A DNA stretch of 64,000 nucleotides from Chitinophaga caeni. GTDB taxonomy: Bacteria > Bacteroidota > Bacteroidia > Chitinophagales > Chitinophagaceae. Where the stretch lies: positions 2,551,001-2,615,000 of the forward strand of contig NZ_CP023777.1 of the NCBI RefSeq assembly GCF_002557795.1, written 5' to 3'. Under the pieces are notes generated by a model, which saw only the letters and a program-made list of their open reading frames with translations, did not search any database and was not told the origin of the DNA. Of the stretch, positions 17,891 to 28,205 are shown one piece after another (positions within the stretch are counted from its first letter, which is position 1; each line of letters starts with the position of its first letter). The position numbers were made by a program, and so were the translations under genes.

Positions 17891-19219
17891 TTAAATATAT
17901 TGATTGATAATGTTTTCCAGCCATTCTTGCTTGCCGCTTCTTTGAGCAGGTTCGCCATGCTTCTCTGCATAATCGCGCAAAGCTTCCAGTGTGAGGTGAC
18001 CTTCTTCAAAAGATTTCCCTTCGCCACTGTCAAACGAAGCATAACGATCATGACGGAATTGCTTATAAGGCGACTCTTGTAAAATTCGATCCGCTATAAT
18101 AGCAGCCCTGGCAAAACTATCCATCCCACCGATGTGCGCGTGGAATATATCTTCAAGATCTGTGGAGTTCCTGCGGGTTTTAGCATCGAAGTTTACGCCG
18201 CCCCCTGCAAAGCCCCCGGCTTCTAAGATCACGAGCATCGTTTCCACCAAATCATTTAAATTCATCGGGAACTGGTCTGTATCCCAACCATTTTGCGCAT
18301 CCCCGCGATTGGCATCGATGCTGCCCAGCATGTTGGCATCTGCTGCAACTTGCAATTCGTGCTGGAATGTGTGCCCGGCTAGGGTGGCGTGGTTGACCTC
18401 AATATTTAGTTTGAAATCTTTGTCCAAACCGTAATGCCTTAAAAATCCGATCACGGTAGCGCTGTCGTAATCGTATTGATGCTTGGTAGGTTCACAAGGT
18501 TTCGGCTCGATGAAGAAGGTGCCTTTGAAGCCTTGCTTCCTAGCGTAATCCCGGGCCATGCTTAAGAAACGCGCAAGGTGTTCTACTTCTCGTTTCATGT
18601 TGGTATTTAGCAGGCTCATATAACCTTCACGGCCACCCCAGAATACATAATTTTCTCCACCGAGAGCAATCGTTGCATCCAGCGAATTTTTGACCTGCGT
18701 CCCGGCATATGCTACAACTGAAAAGTCCGGATTGGTAGCTGCACCGTTCATGTAACGCGGGTTAGCAAATACGTTAGCCGTACCCCATAATAATTTTACA
18801 CCGCTTTCCTGTTGCTTTTGTTTCGCATATTCAACGATCAGTTGCATACGGCTTTCATACTCAGCTACAGTTGCCCCTTCATCAATTAAATCCACATCAT
18901 GAAAACAGTAATAGGGTACCCCCAGCTTGGTAATAAACTCGAAAGCTGCATCCATCTTATCCCTGGCGGATTGTACCGGGTCGGGAGATACTAACCACGG
19001 GAACTCCTTTGTACCCGGTCCAAATGGATCGCCACCGGTTCCACAGAAGGTATGCCAATAGGAAACTGCGAATTTGAACAGCTCTTTCAATGGTTTACCA
19101 TTAATAATTTTGTTTTCATCGTACCACCTGTAAGCGAGTGGATTTGTTGAGTTCGGTCCTTCGTACTGAATCTTCCCGATTCCTTTGAAATACTCGGTGT
19201 TTCCTAATGTAATGCCCAT
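17891..19219 (-). CDS. xylA: Xylose isomerase
   Basis: Converts D-xylose to D-xylulose in the cytoplasm, with two divalent metal ions. 442 residues, matching the long (class II) xylose isomerases. The catalytic His is in '[13 protein letters not shown]', metal ligands in '[18 protein letters not shown]' and '[19 protein letters not shown]', and '[20 protein letters not shown]' is the second signature. The start [11 protein letters not shown] is typical for the family. It is the last gene of the run symporter-xylB-xylA; the 147-bp xylB-xylA gap holds an inverted repeat (GCGGGA/TCCCGC, 19235-19251), which may separate the mRNA segments. Confidence 0.96.
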   Translation of the reverse strand: MGITLGNTEYFKGIGKIQYEGPNSTNPLAYRWYDENKIINGKPLKELFKFAVSYWHTFCGTGGDPFGPGTKEFPWLVSPDPVQSARDKMDAAFEFITKLGVPYYCFHDVDLIDEGATVAEYESRMQLIVEYAKQKQQESGVKLLWGTANVFANPRYMNGAATNPDFSVVAYAGTQVKNSLDATIALGGENYVFWGGREGYMSLLNTNMKREVEHLARFLSMARDYARKQGFKGTFFIEPKPCEPTKHQYDYDSATVIGFLRHYGLDKDFKLNIEVNHATLAGHTFQHELQVAADANMLGSIDANRGDAQNGWDTDQFPMNLNDLVETMLVILEAGGFAGGGVNFDAKTRRNSTDLEDIFHAHIGGMDSFARAAIIADRILQESPYKQFRHDRYASFDSGEGKSFEEGHLTLEALRDYAEKHGEPAQRSGKQEWLENIINQYI

Positions 19220-19366
19220 AATGAAAAGTTTTGGCGGGAATCAATCCCGCGATGGCTAAATTTTATAAACGTTGGAATTTTAAAATAGAAATAAGCTTTG
19301 CTGATTTCCCTAACTACCTAAAAGTTAATGAATTTACAGTAACTGCAATTGAAAAATTTTACCCGG

Positions 19367-20851
19367 TCAGGATATCCATCCCTGCAATTTAGTTTTCCAG
19401 GCACTGTAGGATGACCGGTATTGTTCGGAGAGCGTAGCGCTAGGCTCTATCACCTCCACGGTTTCCATACCCAGGAAAGCATCTTTGGGTTCCTTGTAAA
19501 TGCCTAATCCTACCCCCGCTGCCCTTGCTGCGCCTTGTGCACCGTCCGTATTATGCAGGCTAATGCTGACGCCGGCAGTGTTGGCAAAGGCTTCCCGGAA
19601 TAAAGGGCTCAAAAACATATTGGTTTCCCCGGCACGGACTTTATTCACTTGTAAGCCCATTTCTCTCATGATTTCCACGCCGTAAGTAAGTGCAAATACG
19701 ATACCTTCCTGCGCGGCACGGAGCATGTGCGGCAACTGGTGGATGTTAAAGTTGATCCCTTCGAACCGGGCGCCTAATTCACGGTTGGCGAGGATCCTTT
19801 CGGCGCCGTTTCCGAACGGGTATATTTGCACTCCTGCTGCCCCGATCGGCGCTTGCGCGGCTAAAATATTCATTTCACTATATGGCAGGCCTCCGCAGAT
19901 GCCTTTCATCCAGCTATTCAAGATGCCCGTTCCGTTTAAACACATCAATACACCGTTCCTGGTTTGAGTTTCGCTATGATTGACATGTAAAAAAGTATTC
20001 ACGCGACTTTGGGGATCATATGCTATTTTATCATGAACGGCATAAACTACGCCGGAGGTTCCCGCGGTGGTAGCTGCTTCTCCCGGCGATAATACGCCTA
20101 ATGAAAATGCATTGTTAGGTTGATCACCCGCGCGGTAAGTAACCGGTGTGCCCGTTGCCAAACCAAGCTCCGTAGCGGCAGCGGCAGTTACTTTTCCCTG
20201 TAATCCGAACGTAGGTACGACGGTTGATAAAACCTGTTCATCGATTTGATAATATTCCAGGAGCTCGCTGGAAACTTTCCCTGCTTTGAAATCCCAGTAT
20301 ATTCCTTCGGATAGCCCGCTTTGGGTGGTGCAGGCATCCCCGGTAAGCCGCATCCCGATATAATCTCCCGGTAACATGATCTTATCGATCTTTTTATAAA
20401 TTTCCGGTTCATGAATTTGCATCCATTTCAATTTGGATGCGGTGAAATTTCCCGGTGAATTTAACAGGTGAGGCAAGACGAAATCCTCTCCAAGTTCTTC
20501 CATTGCTTGGTTCCCGATGCTAACCGCGCGGGAATCGCACCAAATAATAGAAGGTCGTAATACTTTTCGTGATTTGTCTACTGCGACCAGGCCGTGCATT
20601 TGGTACGAAATTCCGATGGCAAGAACTTGCTTGCCATCGAAATTTGTTTTCTTATATAAAATTTGAGTCGCATTTTTTAATTCTTGCCACCATCTTTCCG
20701 GATCTTGTTCTGCCCAGCCCGGCTGTGGCGCTTGCATCGGCATTTCCGTGGCGGGACTGGCGGCCGTAGCGACACATTGTCCCGTATCAGCATCCATCAA
20801 GGCTACTTTCACCGATGAAGACCCGATATCTATTCCTAACAGATATTTCAT
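19367..20851 (-). CDS. xylB: Xylulokinase
   Basis: Phosphorylates D-xylulose to xylulose 5-phosphate with ATP, feeding the pentose phosphate pathway. FGGY-family kinase of 494 residues. The N-terminal ATP-binding motif is 'LLGIDIGSSSVKVALMD'; 'GISYQMHGLVAVDKS' and 'IIWCDSRA' hold conserved active-site residues; 'MLPGDYIGMRLTGDACT' and the C-terminal ATPase motif 'AGTSGVVYAV' follow. Asp in 'YRAGDQPNNAFSLG' is the likely catalytic base. It lies 21 bp downstream of the symporter gene, so the two are probably co-transcribed. Confidence 0.95.
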   Translation of the reverse strand: MKYLLGIDIGSSSVKVALMDADTGQCVATAASPATEMPMQAPQPGWAEQDPERWWQELKNATQILYKKTNFDGKQVLAIGISYQMHGLVAVDKSRKVLRPSIIWCDSRAVSIGNQAMEELGEDFVLPHLLNSPGNFTASKLKWMQIHEPEIYKKIDKIMLPGDYIGMRLTGDACTTQSGLSEGIYWDFKAGKVSSELLEYYQIDEQVLSTVVPTFGLQGKVTAAAATELGLATGTPVTYRAGDQPNNAFSLGVLSPGEAATTAGTSGVVYAVHDKIAYDPQSRVNTFLHVNHSETQTRNGVLMCLNGTGILNSWMKGICGGLPYSEMNILAAQAPIGAAGVQIYPFGNGAERILANRELGARFEGINFNIHQLPHMLRAAQEGIVFALTYGVEIMREMGLQVNKVRAGETNMFLSPLFREAFANTAGVSISLHNTDGAQGAARAAGVGLGIYKEPKDAFLGMETVEVIEPSATLSEQYRSSYSAWKTKLQGWIS

Positions 20852-20872
20852 ACGATTGAGCTTGAAGTGATG

Positions 20873-22543
20873 TTAATAAAAATACGTGTACAGAACCAAC
20901 AAGATTGCGCAAATGATCAATGCACCGATCGTAAACGCCGTATTGGTTTTGAACATGCTGCTGTCGATTTCCAAGCCTTTCGGATTGTTTTTACTGTTTT
21001 TATTACTCAAAGTAATAACGATCATACCGATGATACATACGAGGAAAACGATACCCATCCTGTCGATGAACGGCATTTCCCAAATACCGTCTTTATTCAT
21101 CGCGGCAAAACCGATGCTGTGCAAGGGTGATAAATCCACCATAACCGGTAAGAACTTCAGGAATACGGAAGTTGCCAAACCCACGAGCAAGGCATACATA
21201 GCTGCCGCGGAAGTGGTACGTTTCCAGAAGAAGCCCATGATAAACATCGCAAATACACCCGGCGATACGAAGCCGGTATATTCCTGGATAAATTTAAATC
21301 CGCCTTCTTTGTCGATGCCAAGGAAATTACTGAGGAAGATGGCGATCACCATGGCAATTACAACCACCCAGCGACCGATGCGCACCGTTTCCTGCTCGCT
21401 TGCTTCCTTGTTAAAGATTTTTTTATGGATATCGAGGGAGTAAATTGTCGAGATGGAATTGGCTTTACCGGCCAGCGAGGCAACTACAGCGGCGGTCAGG
21501 GCGGCAAAAGCCATACCTTTTAATCCCGGCGGTAACATGTTCAGTAGTACCGGGTAAGCATTATCCTTGCTCAGTACGCCGTTCTTGAGCATCTCTTCGT
21601 GGAACATACCTTTTTGATACAATACATATGCCGCGATACCTGGGATTACCACGATCAAGGGCATCAGTATTTTCAGGAAACCTGCAAACAGTAAACCGTT
21701 ACGCGCTGTTTTTAAATCGGCTCCCAAAGCCCGTTGCGTAATGTATTGGTTACATCCCCAATAGTTCAGGTTAATGATCCACATACCACCGATTAAAACT
21801 GATAATCCGGGTAAATCCAGGTAATGCGGATTGTCCTTTTGCAAGATCATGTGGAAATGATCAGGAGCAGTAGACATCAAATGTTTCATGCTATTGAAGA
21901 TGCCCGGTGTTCCAAATTTTTGGCTTACCAGGTCCAAGGCTAAATAAGTAGTGGCCAATCCGCCGAGGATCAAGAAAAACACCTGGATAACATCCGTGTA
22001 ACCGATCACTTTCATACCACCGAGGGTGATAATGATCGCAAACAAGGCTAAGCCGGACATGCAAGCGTAGAAATTGATCCCGGAAATGGTGCTTACGGCC
22101 AAGGCGCCCAGGTATAAAATCGAAGTAAGGTTTACAACGATGTACAATAGCAGCCAGAACACGGCCATAATTGTACTTACCTTGGAATTGTAACGCTGTT
22201 CCAGGAACTGCGGCATCGTGTAGATCTTGTTCTTCAAATAAATCGGTAAGAAGAATATGGCTACGACGAGTAATGTCGCGGCGGCCATCCATTCATAAGT
22301 GGAAATAGCCAAGCCGATGCTGAAACCGTCGCCACTCATCCCGATAAATTGTTCTGCCGAGATGTTGGAAGCGATTAATGATGCGCCGATGGCCCACCAG
22401 GTAAGTGAACCTTCCGCCAAGAAAAAATCCTTGGTATCCGTTTGGGCTTTCTTTTTGCGGTTGTATATATACAAACCATATCCCGCAACGATTACGAAAT
22501 AAATGAAAAAGACGATATAGTCTTGAGTAACTAACTTGTGCAT
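20873..22543 (-). CDS. Sodium:solute symporter (SSS family), probable xylose transporter
   Basis: Inner-membrane Na+-coupled sugar transporter of 556 residues with about 14 hydrophobic helices. The start 'HKLVTQDYIVFFIYFVIV' and 'FFLAEGSLTWWAIGASLIAS' are the typical SGLT/vSGLT opening; 'SNISAEQFIGMSGDG' contains residues of the Na+ site and sugar gate, and 'WGCNQYITQRALGA' is the conserved substrate loop. It is grouped with the vSGLT-type sugar carriers rather than with proline or pantothenate symporters. Adjacent xylB and xylA make xylose the most likely substrate. The final residues are a short hydrophobic helix ending the protein, as in vSGLT. Confidence 0.9.
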   Translation of the reverse strand: MHKLVTQDYIVFFIYFVIVAGYGLYIYNRKKKAQTDTKDFFLAEGSLTWWAIGASLIASNISAEQFIGMSGDGFSIGLAISTYEWMAAATLLVVAIFFLPIYLKNKIYTMPQFLEQRYNSKVSTIMAVFWLLLYIVVNLTSILYLGALAVSTISGINFYACMSGLALFAIIITLGGMKVIGYTDVIQVFFLILGGLATTYLALDLVSQKFGTPGIFNSMKHLMSTAPDHFHMILQKDNPHYLDLPGLSVLIGGMWIINLNYWGCNQYITQRALGADLKTARNGLLFAGFLKILMPLIVVIPGIAAYVLYQKGMFHEEMLKNGVLSKDNAYPVLLNMLPPGLKGMAFAALTAAVVASLAGKANSISTIYSLDIHKKIFNKEASEQETVRIGRWVVVIAMVIAIFLSNFLGIDKEGGFKFIQEYTGFVSPGVFAMFIMGFFWKRTTSAAAMYALLVGLATSVFLKFLPVMVDLSPLHSIGFAAMNKDGIWEMPFIDRMGIVFLVCIIGMIVITLSNKNSKNNPKGLEIDSSMFKTNTAFTIGALIICAILLVLYTYFY

Positions 22544-22712
22544 AGTTGTATAACGTGGTTAAAAATTGATCAATAACGAGGAATGAATATAATGAACTAT
22601 TCGTACACTAGGAACTTTTGGCATATAATTCCACCTTCGCGGTGATTCATTTAATTGATTGATAAAAAATAACATAATTGTATCAGTTGATGAGTAATAA
22701 TTCCATCTTTAA

Positions 22713-25124
22713 TTACAAGGACTGAACAGGCTTTAATTGTCCATCCAATACCTCTTCGGCGCCTTGTTGCAGATTCCTTGTCACTTTTAGTTTTCCATAT
22801 TGTAACGGTACGGCATTGTTACCGTTCAAATTCTTGATCATCACCTTGTTAAGTTTTCCGGACTTCCAGTACAGGCTCACTTCGTAACCACCCCTGGCGC
22901 GTAACCCCGTAATTTGGCCATCCTTCCAAGAAGGCGGCAAGGCAGGTAATAAATCGATTACGCCCGTATGGCTTTGCATCAAGGCTTCTGCCATCCCCGC
23001 CGTTCCTCCGAAGTTCCCGTCAATTTGAAAGGGGGGATGGTTATCAAATAAATTGGGCAGCGTTGACTTCACGAACAATGCTTGCAAGTGATTTTGTACT
23101 GCTTGGGCATCTTTCAACCTGGCATAGAAGTTTATGATCCATGCACGGCTCCAGCCGGTATGACCGCCGCCGCTGCTCAAGCGTTTTTCCAATGTTTTCC
23201 TTGCCCCGGCAAATAGTGCTGGCGTGTTTTCATTGATTTCTGTTCCTGGATATAAACCGAATAAATGGGAAATATGGCGATGCCCGGGTTCCACTTCTTC
23301 ATAATCTTTGATCCACTCCATGATACGGCCATCTTTAGTTAACCGGTTAGGTGGCAATTGCGTGATCATGGCTTCCCAGGTTTTCACTAGTTTATCATCA
23401 GTTTTTAAATCCTTGGCGGCAGCGATACATGCCCTCAAAAATTCGCGGATAATCTGGTTGTCCATCGTGGGGCCGTAAGTGATGCCGGTAGGCTTGCCTG
23501 TTACCGGGTGCTTGAACACATTTTCAGGTGAGCTGCTCGGAACAGAAACGAGGTATCCTTCGGGACTTTTTACCAGGTAATCTTGCAGGAACAGGGCATG
23601 TTCCTTCATGATAGGATAAGCTTGTTGTCGCAAGAACTTCTGATCCCGCGTATATTGAAAATGATCCCAAAAATGTAAACACATCCAAGTTCCGGCCATC
23701 GGGAAGGTGCCCCATTCAACACCGTTTTGAATACCCGTTTTACCGAAAGCATCGGTGCAGTGGTGGATGACCCAGCCCCTGGCATGGTACATCTTCCTTG
23801 CCGTGATACGTCCCTGCTCGCGGATGGCGTTCATGAAATGAAACAATGGGGAAGTAGTCTCGGAAAGATTGGTTATTTCCGAAGGCCAATAATTCATTTG
23901 CAGGTTGATATTGGTATGGAAATCTGCATTCCATGGCGCGTCCAGGTAATGATTCCATACACCTTGTAAGTTTGCCGGCAATACACCGGGATAGCGGGAA
24001 CTGCCGATGAGCAGGTACCTGCCGTACTGATAATATAGAGTATGTAAAAAAGGATCGATCGCGCCTTGTTTTACCAGGGCAAGCCTTTTATCAGTCGGGA
24101 TATCGGGAGAATGATCTGCTATTTCAAAAAGATTGCGCTCCATTAATTTGCGGTGATCTTCGGCGGCATATTTTCGAATTTTGGCAATATCATCTTTCGG
24201 AACCCTGTTCATCAGGTTAATGCATTTTTCTACAGCGTCACCCTTAATATCCATCTTTTGAGCATCGTAGTTGGTAGCTCCTTGAATCAATACGTACACT
24301 TCGCTGCTGCCCGAAACACCCAGTTTATTCCCGGTAGATTGTACCCTTCCGTCTTTAGCTAAAATTTTAATCATCCCGGCAAATTTCATATGCGCACCTT
24401 CCGGCCCCTTATCTTCTTTACCGTTTTTATCAATGATCTGCCCGCTTAATAATAAGGTAGCGGTATCCATAGCTCTCACCATACAATCATGGCATTCGCT
24501 GGCAGCACCTTCTTTTGCGGGACGATCCAGCCAAAATTCAGCTTGTAAACCCTTGGGATGATCTGTTTTAATGGAAACAACGAGTACGTTTTGCGCTGCG
24601 GAAGCCAAAACTACCTGGGAGACTTTATACCCGCCGGCTTTGAACTGCTGGCTCACTTCACCGCTCATTAAATCCAGTTGACGTTGATAATTCGAAATAC
24701 TATCCCAAGTATAATCGATATGCAGGTTCATCAGGGTTTGATTCGACCGGAAACTGCGGGCTTTGTTAGTAGAATTTTCAGCGTCGACGGCAATTAAATT
24801 ATTACGGGCCAGCTCGGCAGCCTCCTCGTTTTTGTCTTCGAAAATCAGTTTGCGTATATCATCCAAAACCTTGGCAGCATTAGGGTTGGCATCATTGAAT
24901 TTCAATCCTGCCCAAACACTTTCTTCGTTGACCTGTATCGTCTCGCGATCCGTTTTACCATACACCATCGCACCCATGCGACCGTTGCCGACAGGTAGTG
25001 CTTCTACCCACTTGGTGGCCGGTTGTTCATACCACAATCGCATCGCTTTTTTAGTGGAATCTTGGGCTGATAATTGGATGGTCATCAAAAGACCCGGAAA
25101 TAGAAGCAGGAAGATGTTTCTCAT
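22713..25124 (-). CDS. GH95 alpha-L-fucosidase / alpha-galactosidase family protein
   Basis: Exported glycoside hydrolase, 803 residues with a signal peptide (1-20). The N-terminal beta domain begins '[30 protein letters not shown]', the usual opening of GH95 (shown here in part: '[14 protein letters not shown]'). The (alpha/alpha)6 barrel contains '[19 protein letters not shown]' and '[15 protein letters not shown]' with the catalytic Asn/Asp set, and '[19 protein letters not shown]'. GH95 enzymes remove 1,2-linked alpha-L-fucose, or in some cases galactose, from xyloglucan or glycan side chains. Its place beside xylose genes fits plant xyloglucan breakdown. It is 170 bp upstream of the symporter; that gap has no clear terminator. 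Confidence 0.92.
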   Translation of the reverse strand: MRNIFLLLFPGLLMTIQLSAQDSTKKAMRLWYEQPATKWVEALPVGNGRMGAMVYGKTDRETIQVNEESVWAGLKFNDANPNAAKVLDDIRKLIFEDKNEEAAELARNNLIAVDAENSTNKARSFRSNQTLMNLHIDYTWDSISNYQRQLDLMSGEVSQQFKAGGYKVSQVVLASAAQNVLVVSIKTDHPKGLQAEFWLDRPAKEGAASECHDCMVRAMDTATLLLSGQIIDKNGKEDKGPEGAHMKFAGMIKILAKDGRVQSTGNKLGVSGSSEVYVLIQGATNYDAQKMDIKGDAVEKCINLMNRVPKDDIAKIRKYAAEDHRKLMERNLFEIADHSPDIPTDKRLALVKQGAIDPFLHTLYYQYGRYLLIGSSRYPGVLPANLQGVWNHYLDAPWNADFHTNINLQMNYWPSEITNLSETTSPLFHFMNAIREQGRITARKMYHARGWVIHHCTDAFGKTGIQNGVEWGTFPMAGTWMCLHFWDHFQYTRDQKFLRQQAYPIMKEHALFLQDYLVKSPEGYLVSVPSSSPENVFKHPVTGKPTGITYGPTMDNQIIREFLRACIAAAKDLKTDDKLVKTWEAMITQLPPNRLTKDGRIMEWIKDYEEVEPGHRHISHLFGLYPGTEINENTPALFAGARKTLEKRLSSGGGHTGWSRAWIINFYARLKDAQAVQNHLQALFVKSTLPNLFDNHPPFQIDGNFGGTAGMAEALMQSHTGVIDLLPALPPSWKDGQITGLRARGGYEVSLYWKSGKLNKVMIKNLNGNNAVPLQYGKLKVTRNLQQGAEEVLDGQLKPVQSL

Positions 25125-25257
25125 AACGCTACTGTATAATTGTAAGGTCTTAAGATAGATATTTCGATTTTGGCATACAAATTATGTGAATCTAATATTA
25201 TAAAATGATATGATCCGGCACAAGTCCATTTTGAAGCGTATCGCTAACAATTTATTG

Positions 25258-26865
25258 TTATAACTTCTCAAATATCAATAGTTCATCCAATGCAACAACG
25301 AAGCTTTTTACGGTGCCGCCCTTGATGATTTTATTTTTATATTTCCATTTACCTTTCGGGAAGATCACCTTGCGGTAATTGCCTTCCGTAACAACCGGTG
25401 CAACCATGATATCATTCCCGAGCATAAATTGATCCTTGATCTCCGCATAATCGTTGCCGGGAAAAGCATATTCCAATGAGCGCACTACAGGTTTTCCCGT
25501 AGACGCGCCCTCTTTTATCGCTGCAAGTATTTTGGGCATATAATGCATTCTCAGGTCAACAGCTTTCTTCACAGCTTCCTGGTGTTCTTTATCCAGTACG
25601 CGCCAAGGAGCGGCAGAAAATTGCATCATGGGCAATAATGCATGGCATTGAGCAGATCTAACGAATAACTGTTGATTTACCTTCGTATGATCGTTGAAGG
25701 TGGCCGCTTGTCCACCGCCGATCATATCCGGGCAAGTGAATGTATAGCCTTCCAACTGCTGCACGAGGGTATTGGGGATCAACATTTGCAAATCGTGCCA
25801 ACTATGATTTTTATCCGAAAGTCTTTGTACGAGCGGCGTACCACCCATTTTCCACATGGCCCTGTATTCGTTTAAGGGATAAGATAGGCCAACGGTTGCC
25901 CAGAGCCTGCAATGCTCGTTGGGGCTGACTTGTTGATATGATAGCAGGTTTTTAGAAGTATAAAAATACGGATCACCGGCATCGAACTTAAAGCCGTCAA
26001 CGCCATATTTTGATTGCAATCTATCGAGTTGATCTTTTAACCAGTTCATCGCAGCGGGATTGGTAAGATCCAAGCAGGCGCTGACACCGTCCCACCAATG
26101 GATCATCAAGGGAGCGTAAGCCTTTTCATAGCTTAATTTTGAATCAGCTCCATTATCCAGTAGCAAGTATTTTTGTGATGATAATTCCTTGTAACGTTTG
26201 CCATCCGGGCTGATAAAAGGACAAGTCCATAACATTACCTTGAAGCCCATCCCGTGCAAGGAATCCATCATCTCCTTGGGACCAGGGAAAGTATTCGCGT
26301 CAAATTCGAAGGTGCCGTGTGAACTTTCCCAGCGGTTATCGATCATGAGTACACCGGGTGGATAATGATGTTGCAGCAACAATTTTGCATAATTCATTAC
26401 ACCTTCCTGGGTGGGATAATCTAATAACTCGATCCATAAATTATACTGCGGAGCGGTGATTAATAATGTATCGGGTAGAATATTTCGGGTTGGGAAAAAA
26501 CGCCGGGCAACATACGCCTGCGCCGTTGATAAGTTATCACCGGATTTACCGGAAAAAAGCTTGCCATGTAATTGACTAATGGTAAGAGAATCCCTGGTTA
26601 AACGATACATAAAAGGTTCCTCGCTCCAGAACCAACGACCTTGGTTAGATATCAATATAGGGGAGGATTGGTTATTGGATACATCGCCATACAAGTTGAA
26701 TTGAAAAGTAGGATGGCCAAAAGATGTTTTGTACGCATATTCGACCGCGCCACCGTACCAATATTCAGCTTTTGCTAATGCAATGCTGGTGTCGCTTTGC
26801 GCGGCAACAATTTTACAAGATAATACCAATATAAACAGGGATAGGATCCGTATTCTGCAATTCAT
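25258..26865 (-). CDS. GH31 glycoside hydrolase (MYORG-like short form)
   Basis: Exported 535-residue member of GH31. After the signal peptide (1-22) there is a beta-sandwich domain, then the TIM barrel with 'GVLMIDNRWESSHGTFEFDA' and the nucleophile Asp295 in 'GVDGFKFDAGDPYF'. The 'W-x-G' region and the 'GNDIMVAPVVTEGNYRKVIF' C-terminal beta domain are recognisable. The short form with KFDAG rather than WxDMNE is like the MYORG branch, which includes alpha-galactosidases and retaining glycosidases of uncertain specificity; alpha-xylosidase activity, though attractive beside xylA/xylB, cannot be assumed. It is the most upstream gene of the carbohydrate cluster, 133 bp before GH95. Confidence 0.88.
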   Translation of the reverse strand: MNCRIRILSLFILVLSCKIVAAQSDTSIALAKAEYWYGGAVEYAYKTSFGHPTFQFNLYGDVSNNQSSPILISNQGRWFWSEEPFMYRLTRDSLTISQLHGKLFSGKSGDNLSTAQAYVARRFFPTRNILPDTLLITAPQYNLWIELLDYPTQEGVMNYAKLLLQHHYPPGVLMIDNRWESSHGTFEFDANTFPGPKEMMDSLHGMGFKVMLWTCPFISPDGKRYKELSSQKYLLLDNGADSKLSYEKAYAPLMIHWWDGVSACLDLTNPAAMNWLKDQLDRLQSKYGVDGFKFDAGDPYFYTSKNLLSYQQVSPNEHCRLWATVGLSYPLNEYRAMWKMGGTPLVQRLSDKNHSWHDLQMLIPNTLVQQLEGYTFTCPDMIGGGQAATFNDHTKVNQQLFVRSAQCHALLPMMQFSAAPWRVLDKEHQEAVKKAVDLRMHYMPKILAAIKEGASTGKPVVRSLEYAFPGNDYAEIKDQFMLGNDIMVAPVVTEGNYRKVIFPKGKWKYKNKIIKGGTVKSFVVALDELLIFEKL

Positions 26866-26933
26866 CCCACTAATTTATGGAATAAGCGTATAAAATACAA
26901 TTAAAAATATTTTAACACTTCCCATGGGAAAAT

Positions 26934-28073
26934 TTATGCAGGCATCATCTCGCAAAGCTGTTGGCCTAATAGAGAACCGATGGCCACTCCCATGCCGCCT
27001 AACCGCGCCCCGATGAATACCCGGTTGCCGTATGGTCGTAAAATCGGCATTTTGTCTTTGTCACCGAAGGCCATAATGCCGGACCACCGTTGTGCTACGA
27101 TGAATGATGTTCCGGGTAAGATCATTTCCCGGAGATATTGTTCCAACTTGTTTTGGATTTTTTGATTGATACCGGGTTCATCCGTTGTTTCCCCTGCGAA
27201 ATCTTCGTTTCTACCACCGCCGAAAAGTACGCGGCCATTGATTTCCCTGAAATAGTAAAACCCTTCGTCAAAATGAAATATGCCCTTGAAAGGGAGGTTT
27301 TGAACAGGGTAAGTAATCAATACTTGTCCCCGGCCGGGTTGAATATCAAGGTTCGAGATTAATTTTGGCGTGAAGGCATTCGTGCAGATAGCAATATAAT
27401 TTGCTTGTACTGATAATTGTTGTTGGTGCAAACCTTTGATTTCGAGTCGGACATATTGGGTATGTTCTTCGAATGATTCTACTTCGCAACCCGTTTTTAT
27501 TTCGACCCCTAATTTGATCGCGGTATCCAGGAGTTGGCGCATCATTTTACCGGTATGAATCTCGCCCTCGAAATGATTTTGGATCAAGGCTTTAACCCGG
27601 TTGTTATTGAATTTGAAATCCCGGATCTTATCATTTTGAATAGAAAATGCATTGCCATCAAATACGGGCTTCAGCAATTTGTTGACATGCTCTAATTGTT
27701 CTAAAGCATGTAGCGACCGGTCATCGATCAGCTCGTAGCTGCCATTTTCTTTATAATCAATGGCGGTATCGCCTAACCTGTTCCTCAATAGTTGTAATCC
27801 TTCTTTGCGCATATTCACAAGCGCCAGGACATCCGCTTCGTTCATATTTTCGAGGTCGGCTAATATTTCGGTTAAGCTTCCCGTGCAGGCAAAGCCTGCA
27901 TTACGGGTACTGGCCCCGGTAGGCAGTAGTCCCCGTTCCAATATCAAGACAGAGCTACCCGGAAATTTTTCTTTTAAGTTGATAGCGAGCGACAATCCTG
28001 TAATACCGCTGCCTATTATTACATAATCATATTTTAACAGGCTTTCCTGTTCCCAGTAGCTTACTTCGTACAT
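26934..28073 (-). CDS. FAD-dependent oxidoreductase (DAO family)
   Basis: A 379-residue flavoprotein of the D-amino-acid oxidase/glycine oxidase family. The dinucleotide-binding motif 'YDYVIIGSGITGLSLAINL' near residue 15 is followed by 'VLILERGLLPTGASTRNAGF', typical of this family, and 'FFIGARLGGMGVAIG'-like C-terminal FAD contacts (here 'VFIGARLGGMGVAIGSLLG'). I start it at 28073 (MYEVSYWEQES), as in homologues; the upstream in-frame extension to 28181 lacks family features. 'HFDEGFYYFREINGRVLFGG' resembles the substrate-facing strand of the glycine-oxidase/gamma-glutamylputrescine-oxidase group. The amino acid or amine oxidised is unknown. It lies 132 bp downstream of the PUL-like operon and could be its last gene or independent. 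Confidence 0.85.
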   Translation of the reverse strand: MYEVSYWEQESLLKYDYVIIGSGITGLSLAINLKEKFPGSSVLILERGLLPTGASTRNAGFACTGSLTEILADLENMNEADVLALVNMRKEGLQLLRNRLGDTAIDYKENGSYELIDDRSLHALEQLEHVNKLLKPVFDGNAFSIQNDKIRDFKFNNNRVKALIQNHFEGEIHTGKMMRQLLDTAIKLGVEIKTGCEVESFEEHTQYVRLEIKGLHQQQLSVQANYIAICTNAFTPKLISNLDIQPGRGQVLITYPVQNLPFKGIFHFDEGFYYFREINGRVLFGGGRNEDFAGETTDEPGINQKIQNKLEQYLREMILPGTSFIVAQRWSGIMAFGDKDKMPILRPYGNRVFIGARLGGMGVAIGSLLGQQLCEMMPA

Positions 28074-28205
28074 ATCGGAGCATTTAGTACCTGTTAATTT
28101 ACGATAAATATTGATCTTCCCGAAAATACGAAGGGACGCTAAAAAGCGCCCCTTGTTGATTTGTTGTCTGTATATATTCAACGAAAAAATTGAATCATCT
28201 GGTTA

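Noticed and set aside
28074..28181. N-terminal extension of the DAO-type oxidoreductase
   Set aside because: The extra 36 residues are basic and lie before the FAD motif at an unusual distance; relatives begin near MYEVSYWEQ.
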